In this document: positions 14,011-26,000 of the stretch, piece by piece
How the letters are laid out: every line of letters begins with the position of its first letter
Numbering within the stretch: position 1 is the stretch's first letter
Assembly: GCA_947462335.1 (NCBI GenBank)
Contig: OX381721.1
Location: 9,548,001-9,612,000 of the forward strand
Length of the DNA: 64,000 nt
Direction of reading: 5' to 3'
Source of the DNA: Harmothoe impar
Lineage: Eukaryota; Annelida; Polychaeta; Phyllodocida; Polynoidae
Notes under the pieces: model-generated
The model's database searches: none
What the model was told of the DNA's origin: nothing
Seen by the model: only the letters and a program-made list of their open reading frames with translations
Translations under genes and position numbers: made by a program

Positions 14011-14831
14011 TAAACACGCCCAGCACATTATAAGCTAAAGTAGCTTCTCCAATCCTCCGCTTCTAAGACTACGAGAAGACCATCCTCTAATAGCAATAGA
14101 ACATTTGCCCTACGTCTCCCTCTCGTGCCAAGTCTGTATATAAACTTTTTTTTTCTGACAAGGGGAACATATTTCGACTCTATGCCTCACCAGCCTGCCG
14201 CAGATCACTCTAGTCCTCTGTCCCAACCTATCTGCTCACATCAGAGATTACCAGGATTTGTCAATTATTCTAATTGAATATCTGTTAAATTTCTCCTAGA
14301 TTTGATGCCTCCAATAGTTAAATATTAGTATTCCCTGATCAGTTCCTTCCTCACACACAAGATGTTTAGGCTGGGGCAGAGTCGCAATAGCACTATTATT
14401 ACTAGGGTTCCGTGGGGTAGTAGAGTGATTCACTCCAAGTGCAGAGTGCTGATAGACTTATTAACCTGAATATAGGAGCTGTGGAAAGGGGCTGTCTCTG
14501 CCTCTGTGATGTTACTCTGGTTGTTTTTTTTAAGTTTACATAAGTGGTGGTGTGAATGTTCATAACTTCACCTCTTAGTAAACTGCTCTTCTGTAACCGT
14601 GTAAACTGTTTTGATATATACCATTTCTTCTCAAAAATAGAAGTAGCACTTGCTCTGATTTTATGAAGAGTGTCCTTTCCCAATTATTTCTTGTCAATAA
14701 CATTTTGAAAAATATAGCATCCAGCTCTACATCATTAGTATAGTAACAGCTTTGTGTACTAGAAGAGTGTGCCTTGGCATAATAGGCAACATATATGTAC
14801 CTTATAGTATTATGTAATATTGCCTTTCACA

Positions 14832-15482
14832 TAAATTTCACTTTTTTTGCGCTTTCAAACTTTTTTCTCACCAAATCGGGTGTTTTAGGCAAATTTCACT
14901 TTTATGCGATTTCGAACTTTTTTCCCGCCAAATCGGGTGTTTTTAGGGCAAATTTCACTTTTTTGCGATTTCGAACTTTTTTCCCACCAAATCGGGTGTT
15001 TTTAGGCAAATTTCACTTTTTTGCGATTTCGAACTTTTTTCTCGCCAAATCGGGTGTTTTTAGGCAAATTTCACTTTTTTGCGATTTCGAACTTTTTTCC
15101 CACCAAATCGGGTGTTTTTAGGCAAATTTCACTTTTTTGCGATTTCGAACTTTTTTCTCGCCAAATCGGGTGTTTTTAGGCAAATTTCACTTTTTTGCGA
15201 TTTCGAACTTTTTTCCCACCAAATCGGGTGTTTTTAGGCAAATTTCACTTTTTGGCGATTTTGAACTTTTTTCTCGCCAAATCGGGTGTTTTTAGGCAAA
15301 TTTCACTTTTTTGCGATTTCGAACTTTTTTCTCGCCAAATCGGGTGTTTTTAGGCAAATTTCACATTTTTGCGATTTCGAACTTTTTTCTCGCCAAATCA
15401 GGTGTTTTCAGGCAAATTTCACTTTTTTTGCGATTACGGGCATTTTTCTCGCCAAATCGGGTGTTTTTAGGCAAATTTCACC
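14832..15482. repeat. 58-bp minisatellite, about 11 copies
   Basis: Unit of 58 bp containing TTTGCGATTTCGAACTTTTT and CGCCAAATCGGGTGTTTTTA. Copies differ at few sites (CTCG or CCAC before CCAAATCG), partly alternating. Open frames across it exist only because the unit lacks stops in some frames. Confidence 0.95.
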
Positions 15483-15540
15483 TTGTTGAAATTTGAACGT
15501 GATGTACACATTGATTTGATGCAGATCACGTTTGGATGGT

Positions 15541-15574
15541 CTGACGTGATCTGCACTACTGCAGATCACGTCAG
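15541..15574. repeat. Perfect 15-bp hairpin with satellite motifs
   Basis: CTGACGTGATCTGCA and its complement flank a 4-base loop (CTAC). The half-site GCAGATCACG also occurs at 15521 and 15580, so four copies lie within 90 bp. Confidence 0.85.
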
Positions 15575-16469
15575 TTACTGCAGATCACGGTTGTACACAG
15601 GGTAACAGAGTGCACTGCCACGAATGACTGACCTTCACCTTGTTTTGCAAAAACAATTCACCAATATAATACAGTACAGGTCAGTTATGTAATCCACCCA
15701 CTTATCCACCTACTTGACAGCGGCATATAGCCAGACATGCTGGCATATACATATGCAAAGATCAACAGCTACACATTCACCTAAATACAAAATATTCCAA
15801 CTTACATTTTTAAGAAATGATAATGCCCCAATCTTAACTTGCTACTGTAAAAGAATCTAAGCAGTATCTATTTAGGAAAGGTGTATAAAATGAGCACAAA
15901 AAATACTGAATCCATGACCATGCTCCCCATAGGCTGCAGTGCTATAGCAGTGATTTACACCAAAAAAACAGCTGATTTTGCCACAAGATCATGAACTACG
16001 ACAAAACTATAAACCAAATCATTTCAAGCTGAACCAAAAAGATAGCTGAACATGTTGAGCACAGAATGGTCTGGAGATAAATTGAAAAATGTCTTTTCAT
16101 CAATGAGTATTTTGATGAACCAACACACCATATCACGGCAATCTGACTCACAGAGGACTGACTACATAAGAGAGTGCCTATCTATAGCACTATAGCACTA
16201 CAGCTCACCAAGGCACACTCTAATAATCTCTCTCTTCCATAAGTTGAATAAAATATGTACAGAGAGCATAGCGTTACCTTTTCCATGACGAGGCAACGGT
16301 TGTTTGTGTAATCTGTTTTAGATGGTTAAAGACCGCTCTCCAGCCAATTCAAGCAGATAAGGATGCCAAACATCCAGAAACTCAACTAAAGGAGTTTTTC
16401 ATTCCCATTTCTGAAACCGTGGGAAAGCAGCAAGAGACATGATATGGACCTATGTAGAGTGCTTAAACC

Positions 16470-16657
16470 TCTAAGAGCAGAATGCTAGTAGTGCTTCTGT
16501 ACGTCTTTTTGTCGGCATGATGCATTTGCGCAGTAACGGTGAGTAACTCACTGTTCCTGCATTTATGCAAAGCCAGGTTACTCACAAGTGCTGCATCTGC
16601 GCACCACAGGTCATATGGACATGGGGCATTGGGGCATCATGCTGTCTTTAAAGGGTT
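16470..16657. repeat. Dispersed TTAAAGGGTTA family, copy 4
   Basis: Contains CTTTTTGTCGGCATGATGCA, GAGTAACTCACTG and the end CTTTAAAGGGTTAAACC. It lies about 500 bp upstream of the lectin's transcribed region. Confidence 0.6.
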
Positions 16658-17078
16658 AAACCTCAAAGCGTGGAGTGGTGAGGGGTAAGGAGGGTGAGTG
16701 GCATGGTAGGAGATGTGCCAAAGGAAGGCACTTGCCACGCTCCTATCTCTTCGCCTTGTCAGGTCTCATAAAGTTGTCCTGGTGTTTGGTAAACTTCCAC
16801 ACGAGGGGTTTAACTAGGTGTTTAAGACGGGGAAACTGCTGTGGTAAGCAGTTTTGATGTCTCTGTTTAGAGCTCTGCTCAGGTGCCGTCCTAAAGTTAA
16901 ATGTAATCAGAACTTACTTGTGCCCCAGGCTATCCAGTGGAAGAGGCCTAGTTACTGAGTATGACCGAAATAAGTTTATGACATTGCAAAAAACAAATTT
17001 TCGTGTAACCGGTATATCTTTATACAGATCATATATGCATTCAATTAATATATATGTATGTTGCTTTTATCTTTTCAG

Positions 17079-17159
17079 AAAGTCTCCATTTGCGTCCGAT
17101 ACAGACGTCCACCTTTCACAATGTCGTGATTTCCACCACAACAGTTACCAGATATCACC
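17079..17159 (+). other. Likely 5' UTR part of the lectin's first coding exon
   Basis: A T-rich tract ending in TTTTCAG (to 17078) precedes the lectin start codon by 81 bases and looks like a 3' splice site. Transcription would then begin upstream in an untranslated exon that was not located. No TATA box was recognised. Confidence 0.4.
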
Positions 17160-20100
17160 ATGGATTACCGACAGAGTTTACTACTTTTCTTAACGTGGGC
17201 TTCCCTAAGTCTAGCATTGGTGACGTCAGACGCGACGCCGCATTGTCGGACGTTACTGACGTCACTGACCTGCCCAGCCAATCAGAAGCTAGAACAGATT
17301 CAGGACTCGCTAAATAATATCAACATCCATGTCCAGAACATTACAGAGGAGCTCCATATGAATGGAAGTGAACTTCTACCCAACCTGCAGAGGCTGCAGT
17401 CAGACTTGTTAAACCTCACAGAGACCCTCAACACGACTTGGGGTGTCAATGAAGACTTCAAGGATATCCTAAGTAGCATAGTGTCCCCACAGATTGATAT
17501 TAAGGCTGAGAGGGTAGAGGCCTTTCAGGTGGCCCTGGTGTGCCTTTGGTTAGAGCTACAGAGTCTCACCAAAAATGTCACCAGTTTAACTGCCTCACAG
17601 TCCTCAGGCCAGCTGACAACAAAACTAAGACTTTCAGAGTTTTCTAATACAGTGGGTTTTCTACAGCAGCATATGGCCTCAGCCAATGAGAACATCACAG
17701 AGGTGATGGCCAGGCTAGCTACCGTTGAACAGGAAATGACGTCACTTCAGGAGGTGATGAATAAATTAGGCACAAATAGAAATCCTGCAACTTTGCAAAA
17801 CCACACAGGAAGTATTCTTAATGAGAAACTGTCAGAACTAAAATCAAAACTGAGCAAATCTACAGACAAGCTTGAGACCTCGCAGTCAACATTAGCGGGG
17901 AAGCATTTCAACACGATTCCCCAGTTTGGTGGTAAACGAGACGCTGGGATCTCCGAAGAAATCCTGGGCATGCTGGAGATGACAGACGCTCATTTGGTGA
18001 ATGTTACCATGGCAACGGTAATGATGGAGCACGAGTTGGGCTCCCTGAGACTGATGACTGAACAGAGGCTGAGTAAGATGGAAGACCAGATAAAAGACAT
18101 ACACCAAGGGACATCTAGGAACGGGGGGACCGAAGGGGGACCGAAAACCTCAACAATCACAGGTAATTGAAATTGCTCAATTCTATTTTTTTTCAAATTT
18201 GATTAATTCCGTTTATTAGAGTGATACTCATAAAAATGACACTTTGTATAGCATTGTATCCATTTGCAAGATCAAGTCAGGTTTTTTTTGTTAAATCAAT
18301 TTTTCTTTTCCTCACTTTGCATATTCATATTCGTGATAGCATCAAGGTAATCAAATGTGGTAGAGGGCGGCAGGCAGTAAAAACATTAACTGATGAAATT
18401 TCGAGCTATGGCTTAGCCAATCTTTGTAGTATGAAATATCCTGGTGGCAAAAGGTCTGTAGAGTGCAGTAGATAACTAAAACAACTGTATACCTTTTCGG
18501 CCCAGTCATAACATCGTGATAAGGCTACTTTTCATAGTTGTAGAACAGTTTTGAAGAGAAAAGTATGACTACCATAGTGAAGCAGGACTTAACCCTGTTA
18601 CTTAGGTGCCCAGAGTTATCACTTGCACCTCACAAACCGACCACAGGTACCCCAGGCCAACCACTAGCGCCAGGACTAATTTACCTACTACTAGACTACA
18701 ACTCACAACAGGCCATATCTCTCACTCAGTATAGAATGTAGCCCCCTGTCCTGTCCCCTCCATGCCGCCATAACTTATACACACCCTGTCACTGGCAGAC
18801 AGCAGACATGTTCATGAGGCCACTCTAGGGCTCCAGTTGCCAATAGTAACCAGGTGGTGGCGTCCTGTTACTATGGTTACCAGGTGTTGGCGTCCTGTTA
18901 CCAATGGTTACAAGAATGGCTACCAGGCTGCAATGCAGACTGTAGGACTGCAGAAACAAAATGCCCTTGTAGTCCTCATTGAAACCCCATGTGGTTGGAG
19001 GTGGGTGAAGAAGGGAGCTCAACAGTAGTCTAGATAGATTCTGGATGTCCTGCCAATGTCAATCAGGATAGACAATGGCGTTTTTTGACCACAGATATGT
19101 CTCAGTATCTACTAGTAGTCCTGGATACACTCTACAGATTAGATGCCCTGAGGTTGGGGGTTGGCCCCGCCCACCTCCTCCCTGATTGGCCAGTGTCTGA
19201 GTTTGACTGACAGCTCAGGTGGGGTAGGATATTTATGGGAGGTGCTACGGTAATAGGGTATGTACATGTGTGTATGCAGGGAATGGGGTGGGGGTTACAG
19301 AGATAGCTGTGAGGTATGGGTGTCTGTGAAGGGCAGGGGACCAGAAAATAAGGTGATGATAACTCAGGGCAATACTATTGACCTCTGGTAATATTTGAGG
19401 ACTTTCATGGTGATTTAGATGTATAACTCTGAGACTATTCTCTAGTAGTAAAGGAACCTAGCTGCCACTGACACAATCAAAATGTATCAGGTAAAAGTCC
19501 ATGCAATACAGCCTATATACACGTACATGTAGTCTACTTTAGTAACCTGTAGTTAGGGTCGTTATATAACAACAGGGGGTAGTTGATAGCGTGGGGAAGG
19601 GTTTTACATGTCATTGTAGTTTCATAAAGGATAGCCAGTGTCTATTAAACTCAATTTACACTATCGGTATATTTATTTATGACTTTTTTTTTGTTTTACT
19701 ATGATTATATTGGCATTGTTTGTCCCTGTTGATTCATGTCTAGACACATTTCTTCTTCCCCCAATAGTCCCGTTTATACTAACAGTGCATCTTCCTAACA
19801 CTTTTTTCCCAGACCCAGGTGGGAGAAAGATGTGTATACCTTTGTTTCAGCCAAATGCTCATAACATTGTCCAGGGTGTTGGTAAACACATGCAAACATT
19901 TGTTGTCTGGATATTAACAAAACCTTTGTTTTTTTAATAACGTAGGCCTATACCTAGTATTAAAATGGCAATTTTACTGTATGTTTGTACATGTAGCTTA
20001 CTTTCACCAGTTAGCATCATTTCAAGAGAGGAAATGTTCTTCAATGAACTTCCCTAAAGTCAATTGACCTTGATCCCCCATTGATTTCACCAAGGTGCTC

Positions 20101-21417
20101 TTGGAATATGCTATTCAAATGACTTTTATCAAATAGAAATTCCCAAGATAATCATATTTATCTCTCAACGTTTGACTTCTATGAATCAAGCTCTACATAT
20201 CTATAAGGGCCACTGACCTGCCTCAAATTGTATACCTTTAATGGTAGCATAATATGTTTATGCCCTTTTATCGAGCACTGGGCTAATACAAAGGACTGCA
20301 CAGCTCGGGTATACCGTATACTCTCACATAACCGAAAGTTAAGTCAGGTACCCTACACCTGTACAGGATTATGCCACATAACCACTGCCCACTGGCCATC
20401 GACTCAGGTGTTATCACACCTCATCTTGGCATAATAAGTGGATATCTAATCAGTACATTTGCTATCATATCCATTGCCTGTAACTTCAGCTGAGACGTGT
20501 AACGGTTGGAGGCGCCACCTGGTGGGCAGCTCGTGTTACTACATCCCTCTGGTGGCGGAGACAGACGTTAGCTCCACCTGGTGGGACGCGCGTTACCTGT
20601 GTAAGCGGCCGGAGGGACTGGGACCTGGAGCTGACCTGGTCGCCATAGAGACAGCCGCCGAGATGGAAGACCTCAGGCAGCTCATTGATAACCACTTTGG
20701 TGGTGAGGCCAAAATTTGTTTTAATGGTTTTAACAAATTTAAAGTTTCTAACTTACAATTAGGGAGTGCTCATTTTTTAACAACAGGGGGGGGGGGGGTA
20801 AAAAATTTAGACCCCTCTTGGGGGGGGGCAAAAAAATTCAACCTGTTTTGAGGGAAAAAGCCCGCGCGTTACTATGCTACAAAGAGGCGCGAACGCGCGC
20901 GATTTTCGGCCTGCCGGGGGGGGGGGGGGGTAAAAAAATTCGACCCCTCTAGGCGGGGGGTGAAAAAATTTCGCACGCTCCGCGCGAAATCTCATCGCCC
21001 CCCCCCCCTGTTGTTAAAAAATGAGCACTCCCTTAATTGACAGTAATACATTTTCTATGTCCTAATGTCAATTACATGGCAAAATCCATTGAGATCTATA
21101 TTAAACTTTGAGACCAAAACCTTTTCAAATTCAAGACAATGTAAATTTACATTTGTATATCGAGATATTTCCCCTTGTCTATTCAATTTTTCTCCTTTGC
21201 AGAGATTGAGGAGTTCTGGATTGGCGGGAGCGACCTCGATAAGGAGGGCGAGTGGCGGTGGGCGCTGACGTCCGAGCTTGTGGGTTACGGTAACTGGGGA
21301 CGGTCCCCGCTCCACTCCCTGGGACAGAACTGCATGTCCATGTTACGGGGCCTCAAGTGGGAGGCAGAGCCCTGCTTCTACAGACGCCGGCCAATCTGTG
21401 AACTGAAGCTGTCATAA
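17160..21417 (+). CDS. Secreted coiled-coil C-type lectin (3 coding exons)
   Basis: Coding exons are 17160-18162, 20490-20702 and 21203-21417 (stop TAA), with phase-1 junctions and GT/AG borders. Exon 1 begins with a signal peptide (MDYRQSLLLFLTWASLSLAL) followed by about 300 residues of Leu-rich, heptad-like sequence with many N-glycosylation sequons, read as an extracellular coiled-coil stalk. Exons 2 and 3 encode a C-type lectin domain: paired N-terminal cysteines around GWRRHLVGSSCYY, WWDARYLC, ADLVAIET, EFWIGGSD and the closing C-x7-C (PCFYRRRPIC). The sugar-binding EPN/QPD triplet and the WND motif are not visible, so Ca-dependent sugar binding is doubtful. An AG acceptor at 17077-17078 suggests a spliced 5' UTR. 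It would act outside the cell, perhaps as a trimer in recognition or adhesion; its ligand is unknown. The family call is firm, orthology is not. Confidence 0.88.
20762..21032. mobile_element. MITE with GGGAGTGCTCATTTTTTAAC ends, in lectin intron 2
   Basis: A 271-bp element bounded by near-perfect inverted repeats (GGGAGTGCTCATTTTTTAAC inward from the left, its complement at the right), then G or C runs. It is flanked by a TTA duplication (20759-20761 and 21033-21035), which fits a PIF/Harbinger-like mechanism. It has no coding capacity. The unbroken GCGCGCG core near 20,890 serves as the empty-site reference for the Gypsy insertion in the sister copy at 38929-51421. Confidence 0.8.
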
Positions 21418-21862
21418 ACAGGAGTTCATGAACTGCAACTGTCATCAACAGCAGTCCGTGAACTGAGACTTGTAAACTGATATCTGTAAACTGAAACTGC
21501 CATAAACAGCAGTCTGTGGACTGAGGCTATCGTAAACAGCGGTTTGTGAAATGAGACTGTCGTAAACAGTAGTCCGTGAACGGATGTCTGTTAAATGAAA
21601 CTGCAATAAGCGGCAAAACTAAGACTGTCGTAACCAGCGGTTTGTGAAATGAGACTTGTAAACTGAAACTGCCGTAAAGAGCAGTCCGTGAGCTGAGACT
21701 GTCGTAAACAGTATTCTTTGAACTGAGACTGTCGTAAACAGCAGTCTGTGAACTGAGACTGTCGTAAACAGTATTCTTTGAACTGAGACTGTCGTAAACA
21801 GCAGTCTGTGAACTGAGACTGTCGTAAACAGTATTCTTTGAACTGAGACTGTCGTAAACAAT
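21398..21862. repeat. 30-bp minisatellite starting in the lectin's last codons
   Basis: About fifteen units of a 30-bp repeat (core AACTGAGACTGTCGTAAACA), degenerate at the start and nearly perfect from about 21690. The perfect part alternates two variants, CAGCAGTCTGTG and CAGTATTCTTTG, giving a 60-bp higher-order unit. The first unit coincides with the codons for the lectin C-terminus and its stop. Antisense ORFs here are by-products of the repeat. Confidence 0.85.
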
Positions 21863-22127
21863 CTGCCACATCATACTTGTGTTACAAATGATCTATGGGT
21901 AATTATGTACACTGTGGTTGCTTATTTGATAACCAGTGTAGCCAGCCTTTCCACCTGAGTGGGCTTTATGAACATGTATGAAGACATGGATAGCAATCCT
22001 CTGCCTTATACAGCTACATTTGGCCAGCTCTGGGAACTCAGATCAGACTGTGTGGATTGTGTGTTCTCACTTTAAAAGCTGAATCCAAATCTACTCATTT
22101 AAGACAAGTCGCTGCTTCCCATTTCTT

Positions 22128-22340
22128 ACTGAGTTGCTGCCCATCTCTCATTGAGTTACTGCCCATCTCACATTGAGCTGCTGCCCATCTCGCATTGAGC
22201 TGCTGCCCATCTTGCATTGAGCTGCTGCCCACCTTGCATTGAGCTGATGCCCACCTCTTCTTGAGATGCTGCCAATATCTCATTGAGTTGCTACCCATCT
22301 TTCATAGAGTTACTCACCATATCGCATTGAGTTGCTCGCA
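22128..22340. repeat. 22-bp minisatellite
   Basis: Nine to ten imperfect copies of a 22-bp unit of the type GAGTTGCTGCCCATCTCTCA+TT, most regular between 22140 and 22250. It is probably part of the lectin 3' UTR or just downstream. Frames through it are incidental. Confidence 0.8.
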
Positions 22341-22607
22341 CAGAGTGGAGTTACTAAGCGACGGCAATTTAATCTGCCGACTTGACAACTGCGAGGACTG
22401 ACTACCCTGAATGACTCCAAAACAGGACTGGACTATTCATATACACGTGTACCTAATCTACTGATATTGTGGAAAGCACAACGCCTAATGTAATAATGTA
22501 TATCTTTAATATATATCAATTTTATCAATAATAATATATATTAATTTTAGAAAAATGTCGGTGCTAAATGTGGTGCTGAGGGATGGATCGGTTAGCACCA
22601 CTGCCAG

Positions 22608-22613
22608 AATAAA
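22608..22613 (+). terminator. Candidate polyadenylation signal of the lectin gene
   Basis: This is an AATAAA hexamer about 1.2 kb after the lectin stop, past the 30-bp and 22-bp satellites. If used, both satellites lie in the 3' UTR. Position and motif are the only support. Confidence 0.3.
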
Positions 22614-23093
22614 AGGTTGCTTCCAGGATCATTGACCCATTTTGTGTGGTCACAATTGTAATTTTATATGTTCTTTTCTATACACAGAAAATAGTTTTCT
22701 TAAATGTATGTACTCGATATCTAACATGTTATGAGCTACGATTGTATATGTACTATGATAGTCAAGACATATATTTGAGGATGGTAATTTACTTCCCAAA
22801 CCCTGTAAAGATCTTTTTTCATCAACTTTATATGGAATAAACTTTGTATTAAAGTCTTTACATGTAGTAAGTACCTCAATTCATTTTTTTTAAATAGAGG
22901 AACATCACAGTGTTTCAACGATATAACCCCTCGAAATATTTTGGGATCCCTGAAATATTTTGAGATCCCTGAAAATGTAATTTATAAGATTTTTGAAAAA
23001 TAAAAAAAAATTCCTGAAAAAGAATTTGACATCAGTTTGGGACAAAACTGGAATTGTCGGAATCACGGCTTAAGAATGAAGCGAGTTACTCAC

Positions 23094-26000
23094 GAGTCGT
23101 GCGGTGAGACCGAGGACACAGACGGGTGCCTGGGCAGACTGGGACACGTCAAACAAGTTGTAGAGCAGGGTCTGGTTCTTGTGGTGTGCGAAGAGGTCAA
23201 ACTCCTCCAGCACGAAGAGGATCGACTTGCTGTCCTTGCCGCCGCTCTTTAACGCTTCCAGCAGGAACTGAAGGGTCTCGGCGAACGAGCCCTGTAGTAG
23301 GAAACATTGTGATTTTAAGTTTTTTTCAATGGTTGTATTTAAGGTGTATGTTCAAAAGTATTCAACCTTCGTTTGAGTGTATTGGTGTTTATAGGTTTGT
23401 AAGCTTATCAAGACCGTGGCTTGTGAACAGCCAGACATAAGTGCTTAAGAAATATTTCAAGACTTCTACCTCGGACGCTTATAGAAGACCAGAACTATTT
23501 TAATAAGGGACGTGTGAACGCAACCTTACTACATATATATGCAATCCTCTATCGATGCATAAATACACCCCTAGCTAATTAGTTACCCGGGCTGCATCAT
23601 ATTACATACATCACGAGAATATAGTGCATCAAAGCACAGAGCTACCCTAAAAGGGGTAAGAGATTAATTTACTATATTTATTGACTAAATACACAAGTAA
23701 TCAGTGTAGACATACCAGTAGTTACTATTCAATACAACACCATTATGCTTAATTTTCTTCATTCAAACATTAGACTGACTCTTTAAAAAACTAACTTACA
23801 AAAACTTTGTCGCCAATTGAGTTCTCTAGTTGTAATTGGCGGGTAATTTCTTTCAACGCAATGCGGTCATCAGTCTGCATTAATCCTAAAAGAGACCAGA
23901 AATATAAAACATGTAGAGGTGAAATATATCAAGAGGTTGATATTTTGGCAACACCGGTACAAGCCGCAGCTTCTAATCTACACAAGAATTTACGGTACTA
24001 GACCTGCCGGTTGGAAGAAGCAATATATTTTATCTACGCTGTGTGTCCATTCCTTGCCTTATTCTTAATCAGGGTTCCCACAAAAATTTCAGATGAAAAT
24101 TCCATGACATTTACATAACATTCCATGACAAAAATCTCAATTTTCCAAGACATTTATAAAATTATTGTGTGGGGTCAAGGGGTTTGGCCCCTGAGAAAAT
24201 TTCTAAATTCTAGAAAGCATATGGTACATTCTCGGAGATTTTCTAATATTAATTCTATTGTTTTCAAATTTCCATGACATTCCATGACACATGGCAACTT
24301 TTTACAAAATTCCATGACATTCCATGACACGTGGGAACCCTGTAATAATTCATTACAAATTCAGTAATGTTCTCACCGTGGAGGTGGACCTCCATCAGGT
24401 TCTGGGTGACCTCCTTCTGTGCCCGCAGCTCCTCCAGCACGCTCCGCACCAACTGTTAAGGGCAACAAGAACATTTAAACAAGATAACTCCACAGGGTTC
24501 CCACAAACATTTCAGATTGAAATTTCCTGACTTTCCATGACAACATTCCCTGTACCGATAAGATATAGGGCAGGGTGTTCTTGGATTTTACGGGGGAAAT
24601 TTCTAAAATCTGAAATGGTTCATTCTACTATTTGTAATACATGTACTTAATACCGTATTAATTTTTTTCCCATTTCAATTATTTTCCTTGACTCAAGGCT
24701 ACATTTCACATGATTCCTCGAATTTCCATGACACGTGGAAATCCTGAAAAGATTGAGCGTGTGAGTGGCTTCAGAGATGACTCAGGGTAAGCTAGATCTG
24801 TAGCTTATCATGTCAGGGGCGTGGCAAGCAGTTTCAAAGTAGGGGGGGACTGAGGGGTATTTACACCCTTTTTGACCCCTTTTTAATTGACCTTTTTGGT
24901 TTGACCTTTTTGGGGGTTGGTCAAAAGTGGAAGGAACATGTCCCCCCCCTTCCCCCCCGGTTGCCACGCCCCTGCATGTACTTAGATATAGTACTCCCTT
25001 ATAATCATTCATTGGTCAATTCTGGCATCAGAAATGAATTCCTTGTTAAAAAGTACCCTAAAGTCATGTGTCATACATGGATTTTATTCTATTTCAGGCC
25101 AGCAGGTGGGTGTGGGTGAGCAGGTGGGTGTGAGAGAGCAGGTGGGTGTGGGTGTGCAGGTGGGTGTGGGCGACAGTTGCAGGCTGCAGGCATGTGGGAG
25201 GACAGGGTGTAAAGTCACAGGGGCGCGTTGTCACAAGCATGTTTTTGGGCACTTCCCAGTTAGGTATGTCCAAGACGATTAAAACCCCATAGCATATCGA
25301 TAAATAACTTTGCTAAGAGTCATGGTCAGGTCTCTGTGAAAAACTCATCACTCACAATTAGCCAAAAACCATTTTCGCCAAAGCGGAACACGATTTTCCC
25401 CGGTTTTGGAAATGGCTGTACTCAAGCCTATGGTAGCTTCATTAAGAAGCTGCATACATCAGACTTCTGATAAATATGTCTACTATCAGCCTGTATGTGT
25501 ATAGATCTTACATCTTTTCATATTTTGTAAGATCATGACCTAATTACATTTATGTGGGGAAGGGGCTAGTTGTCACAAGAAATGGGGCTAGTTGTCACAG
25601 TCTCTTCAGTATGTGACAACTAGCCCCATTCCCGAAATATCCAAAATTCGAGGTAAGATTGATATTAATATCATTGCATTTACATTTGTTTCATGTATCA
25701 TATTGTTCTTCAACCTCTGAAGTATATGTACACATGTTCTAAATAAGTAGTGTATAAAAAAAACATTATTAAAGACAGTGTTATAAAGGAGTCTTCCCAG
25801 ACCCTATTTCACCAATTTCTTTTACTATCTATGCTGACAGCTGAGAAGGTATAGTTGATTGAAAGGGAACTGAATTATCAAATCTTTTCTAAATCAATTC
25901 TGTAGGGATATATCCAAAGTGACAACTAGCCCCGTGCCCTGTGACAACGCACCCCATGCTGGGGCGCGTTGTCACAGGCCAACTTTTTTTTTTGAATTAG

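Noticed and set aside
14832..15482. CRISPR-like array
   Set aside because: The 58-bp units are contiguous with no spacers, and the genome is eukaryotic.
14795..15496. Phe-rich ORFs of 60-108 codons
   Set aside because: They are frames through the 58-bp minisatellite.
21527..21874. Three minus-strand ORFs with repeated YDSLSS, RQSQF or TTVSV units
   Set aside because: Three frames of the 30-bp satellite downstream of the lectin gene.
22095..22298. 67-codon minus-strand ORF with repeated MGSNSM-like units
   Set aside because: Frame through the 22-bp minisatellite.
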